Position numbers and translations under genes: made by a program. The notes beneath the pieces were generated by a model, which saw nothing but the letters and a program-made list of their open reading frames with translations, was not told the DNA's origin and made no database searches. Positions 62,008 through 64,000 of a DNA stretch of 64,000 nt are shown here, piece after piece. The stretch's first letter is position 1. Each line of letters begins with the position of its first letter. The stretch comes from Bacillus sp. FJAT-14578 (GTDB taxonomy: Bacteria; Bacillota; Bacilli; Bacillales; Bacillaceae_H): assembly GCF_000504165.1 (NCBI RefSeq), contig NZ_AYSE01000004.1, positions 496,001-560,000 on the forward strand, written 5' to 3'.

Positions 62008-62118
62008 GGGATTCCCTCCTGATCGATAGTAAATTATCCATATTGTTTGTAGCGAAAGATTTTTTATTCAGAAGTTGATATGAAGAGACGAATTAGGGAA
62101 CGTTTGACAACGGGGCTT

Positions 62119-62155
62119 ATGTGAACTCCTTTTGGATATAACAAGAGGGGTGTTT
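62119..62155 (+). terminator. Terminator-like hairpin related to 18538-18572
   Basis: TTATGTGAACTCCTTTTG and ACAAGAGGGGTGTTTTT can pair (G-T pairs included). The sequence matches the terminator at 18538 but here overlaps the ribosome site of the next small gene. Confidence 0.5.
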
Positions 62156-62157
62156 TT

Positions 62158-62328
62158 ATGATTACACTTTCAAATGTTAAGCATGGAAATTGGACGGCAT
62201 CTATCTCTTACACTCACGAAGAAGTGGTTGAACGTTTACTTGTATTTTACGGAGAAAAGAACCCAAATCAGTTAAGATTCAGAATCAAAATCCAGACTAT
62301 GAAGGCTTGGGTAACAAAGTATCTTTAG
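62158..62328 (+). CDS. Small hypothetical protein
   Basis: 56 residues: MITLSNVKHGNWTASISYTH, then EEVVERLLVFYGEKN and RIKIQTMKAWVTKYL. AGGGGTG precedes the ATG at 6 nt, inside the arm of the hairpin above, so folding could hide it. Family not recognised. Confidence 0.5.
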   Translation: MITLSNVKHGNWTASISYTHEEVVERLLVFYGEKNPNQLRFRIKIQTMKAWVTKYL

Positions 62329-62352
62329 ACAAGCCCAAAAGAACAAAATAAT

Positions 62353-62379
62353 AGGGCAGTGAGATCAAAGCACTGCCCT
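62353..62379. terminator. Hairpin terminator
   Basis: AGGGCAGTG pairs with CACTGCCCT across 9 nt, between the small gene and the convergent deoD. Confidence 0.75.
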
Positions 62380-62399
62380 TCTTCATTTTCTGGATCAAT

Positions 62400-63107
62400 C
62401 TATTCGGCAATCAGTGCTTCTAATGCCATGATAATCATATCATTAAAGGTCGTTTGACGCTCTTCTGCGGTTGTTTCTTCACCTGTGAAAATGTGATCGC
62501 TGACAGTTAGGACTGTTAAGGCATGAGCACCGTATTTGGCAGCTAACGTATATAACGCGGTTGTTTCCATCTCTACCGCCAGCACTCCATAATTCCCCAA
62601 TTTCTCGACCATTTCCATGCTGTCACGGTAGAATACGTCCGCTGTTAACACATTGCCAACGCGAATATCAATTCCTTTTTCCATCCCGGCATTATAAGCT
62701 TTCTGCAATAGCGGGAAATCGGCGCATGGAGCGAAATCAAACCCTGGGAAGGTGGCACGGTTTATATTCGAGTCTGTGCACGTAGTCATCGCAAGAATCA
62801 CATCACGAACCTTTACATCTTTTTGGATTGCACCGCAAGTACCAACACGAATTAAATTTTTCACACCATAATCACGAATTAACTCATTCACATAAATAGA
62901 AATGGATGGAATCCCCATTCCTGTACCTTGTACAGATACAGACTTTCCTTTATATGTCCCCGTAAAACCTAACATTCCTCGCACATTGTTGTAGCATGTA
63001 ACATCTTCTAAAAAAGTTTCCGCAATATATTTTGCACGTAATGGATCTCCCGGTAAAAGGATGTTTTCTGCAATATCTCCTTGCTTCGCATTAATATGAA
63101 CACTCAT
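62400..63107 (-). CDS. deoD: Purine nucleoside phosphorylase
   Basis: 235 residues, hexameric DeoD type. [60 protein letters not shown] and [20 protein letters not shown] are the family signatures; the catalytic Asp is in TVSDH. It cleaves purine nucleosides with phosphate to free base and ribose 1-phosphate. No ribosome site lies directly before the ATG; the only good one is 56 nt upstream, beyond a hairpin. The pbuE-like pump gene lies just upstream, so this is a purine salvage/export pair. Confidence 0.92.
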   Translation of the reverse strand: MSVHINAKQGDIAENILLPGDPLRAKYIAETFLEDVTCYNNVRGMLGFTGTYKGKSVSVQGTGMGIPSISIYVNELIRDYGVKNLIRVGTCGAIQKDVKVRDVILAMTTCTDSNINRATFPGFDFAPCADFPLLQKAYNAGMEKGIDIRVGNVLTADVFYRDSMEMVEKLGNYGVLAVEMETTALYTLAAKYGAHALTVLTVSDHIFTGEETTAEERQTTFNDMIIMALEALIAE

Positions 63108-63115
63108 AATGTCAT

Positions 63116-63163
63116 GGTTATAATAAGGGTATTTCTACCGAATTATAACCATTTGCACCTCCT
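63116..63163 (-). promoter_or_regulatory. deoD leader: ribosome site, five-codon ORF and hairpin
   Basis: On the minus strand GGAGGTG is followed by ATG and the short frame MVIIR-stop (63135-63152). Then comes a hairpin with arms GGTTATAA and TTATAACC (63116-63150, inner GGTA/TACC), ending 9 nt before the deoD ATG, and an overlapping ATGACATTATGA. The layout suggests a leader peptide or hairpin bridging between site and start. Confidence 0.6.
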
Positions 63164-63177
63164 TAAAATGTGTAGTT

Positions 63178-64000
63178 TTATATTCCTGCAGCTTTTGTCT
63201 TTTCTTCTACAACCGCCGTTTGAATAATCGCTGGTCTTGTGACTGAAAACAAGGCACATATAAGAGCCATTAAAATGAATATGCCGCCGATTGATGCATT
63301 GTACAGGACTGAATATTGATCAATGACAATCCCGCCCACCATTGATCCTAAAGCAATTCCAAAATGCAATGCGGAATTATTCAAGCTTTGCTGGATATCA
63401 GATGATTCAGGGGCTGATTCAATTAAATAATTTTGCTGAGCGGGTGTAATAGCCCAGCTTAACATACTCCATATGATCATCACTGTTAAAAATAGCGGAA
63501 TCGAAAATGTTAGCTTGTTTAATACAAATAAGACAACGGAGAATAAAGAAATAATAGATAGAATACTTGTTTTGGAACCCCATTTGTCCGCGGCCAATCC
63601 TCCTATACCGCCGCCAAATACGGCCGCAACACCGAAGATGAAATAAAAAATACTTACCCACGTTGCATTTAAATGTAAAGCAGCTTTTAAAAAAGGAGTC
63701 AGATAAGCATATAGCGTTAAATGCCCTGTTAAAAACAATAAAGATGTTAATTGCGCCGTTATAAGTTTAGCATTCTTTAATGTTTGGAACTGCTGGCGCA
63801 GCGGGATAACCGGTTTTGGTTCTATTTTTCCTAAAAAGGCATAAACGCCGATCATTGAAATAAGAGTAAAAACGGCGATTAACAGAAATGGAGCACGCCA
63901 GCCAAAATGATTTCCAATAACAAGACCTATCGGAACGCCCAACACTAGAGACCCGCTGATTCCCATATAAATGACTCCGATCGCTCTTGCCCGATAGCCT
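63178..64000 (-). CDS. pbuE: MFS purine efflux pump (PbuE-like), cut by the window edge
   Basis: 274 residues of the C-terminal part are seen; the frame runs off the end (GYRARAIGVIYMGISGSLVL is the first visible stretch). FGWRAPFLLIAVFTLISMIG, GHLTLYAYLTPFLKAALHLN, VIWSMLSWAITPAQQNYLIE and SDIQQSLNNSALHFGIALGS match B. subtilis PbuE, a DHA1-family exporter of hypoxanthine and adenine. It lies 70 bp upstream of deoD on the same strand. The adenine riboswitch known for pbuE would lie outside this window. Confidence 0.85.
   Translation of the reverse strand, partial: GYRARAIGVIYMGISGSLVLGVPIGLVIGNHFGWRAPFLLIAVFTLISMIGVYAFLGKIEPKPVIPLRQQFQTLKNAKLITAQLTSLLFLTGHLTLYAYLTPFLKAALHLNATWVSIFYFIFGVAAVFGGGIGGLAADKWGSKTSILSIISLFSVVLFVLNKLTFSIPLFLTVMIIWSMLSWAITPAQQNYLIESAPESSDIQQSLNNSALHFGIALGSMVGGIVIDQYSVLYNASIGGIFILMALICALFSVTRPAIIQTAVVEEKTKAAGI

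Overview
The window reads as chromosome from a low-GC, spore-forming member of the Bacillaceae. Supporting genes are a CotA-type laccase, a SleB-like cortex hydrolase, a Cse60-like protein, two DUF3231 proteins, a DUF421/DUF1657 membrane module, a Bacillus-type kdgRKA locus, a leucine T-box and a sigma-B-like promoter. I recognise no rRNA or tRNA gene, CRISPR array, complete insertion sequence or replication initiator.

Region 1 (about 1-13.4 kb) is ordinary chromosome: an alkaline-phosphatase-superfamily enzyme, an MMPL transporter, DUF3231, a monooxygenase/methyltransferase pair, the DUF421/DUF1657 module, DUF1292, a PlsC-like acyltransferase and several small unknowns. Region 2 (13.5-17.5 kb) is a 2-keto-3-deoxygluconate locus (kdgR, kdgK, kdgA, aldo/keto reductase) with matching operators before kdgR and before the reductase. 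Region 3 (17.5-31 kb) mixes decayed fragments with intact genes: an acidic LPXTA-type surface protein with its sortase, a HAD phosphatase, a Mta-type MerR regulator, alpha carbonic anhydrase, CotA, GNAT, VanZ and BluB. At 31.0-33.1 kb a T-box controls a stand-alone type-2 isopropylmalate synthase.

Region 4 (about 33-61 kb) is AT-rich and accessory in character. It holds many short genes and long gene-poor gaps. A dispersed repeat, called R2 here, starts with a hairpin, continues through GTTATGTTAACTAAA and ends in TTGCACCAGAACC. R2 copies alternate with single genes or gene pairs (sleB-like, ysnF-like, actin-like plus partner, doxX, gapN). Also present are three paralogous micro-genes that each carry a related terminator, an actin/ParM-like gene with a partner that has an internal duplication, a gapN-ptsH-ptsI-fbaA carbon-flux cluster, an IS6-type transposase remnant, a (TTAC)8 microsatellite, an N-terminally truncated antiporter, and the 3' end of a decayed group II intron. 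Old plasmid integration or repeated small insertions would explain this, but that is inference.

Region 5 (61.4-64 kb) returns to standard genes: DUF3231, deoD and a pbuE-like purine efflux pump cut by the window edge. A structured leader lies between the deoD ribosome-binding site and its start codon. The strongest leads for something undescribed are the R2 array, the triplicated micro-gene cassette, the structured R1 repeats upstream of plsC, kdgK and a HAD gene, and the deoD leader.
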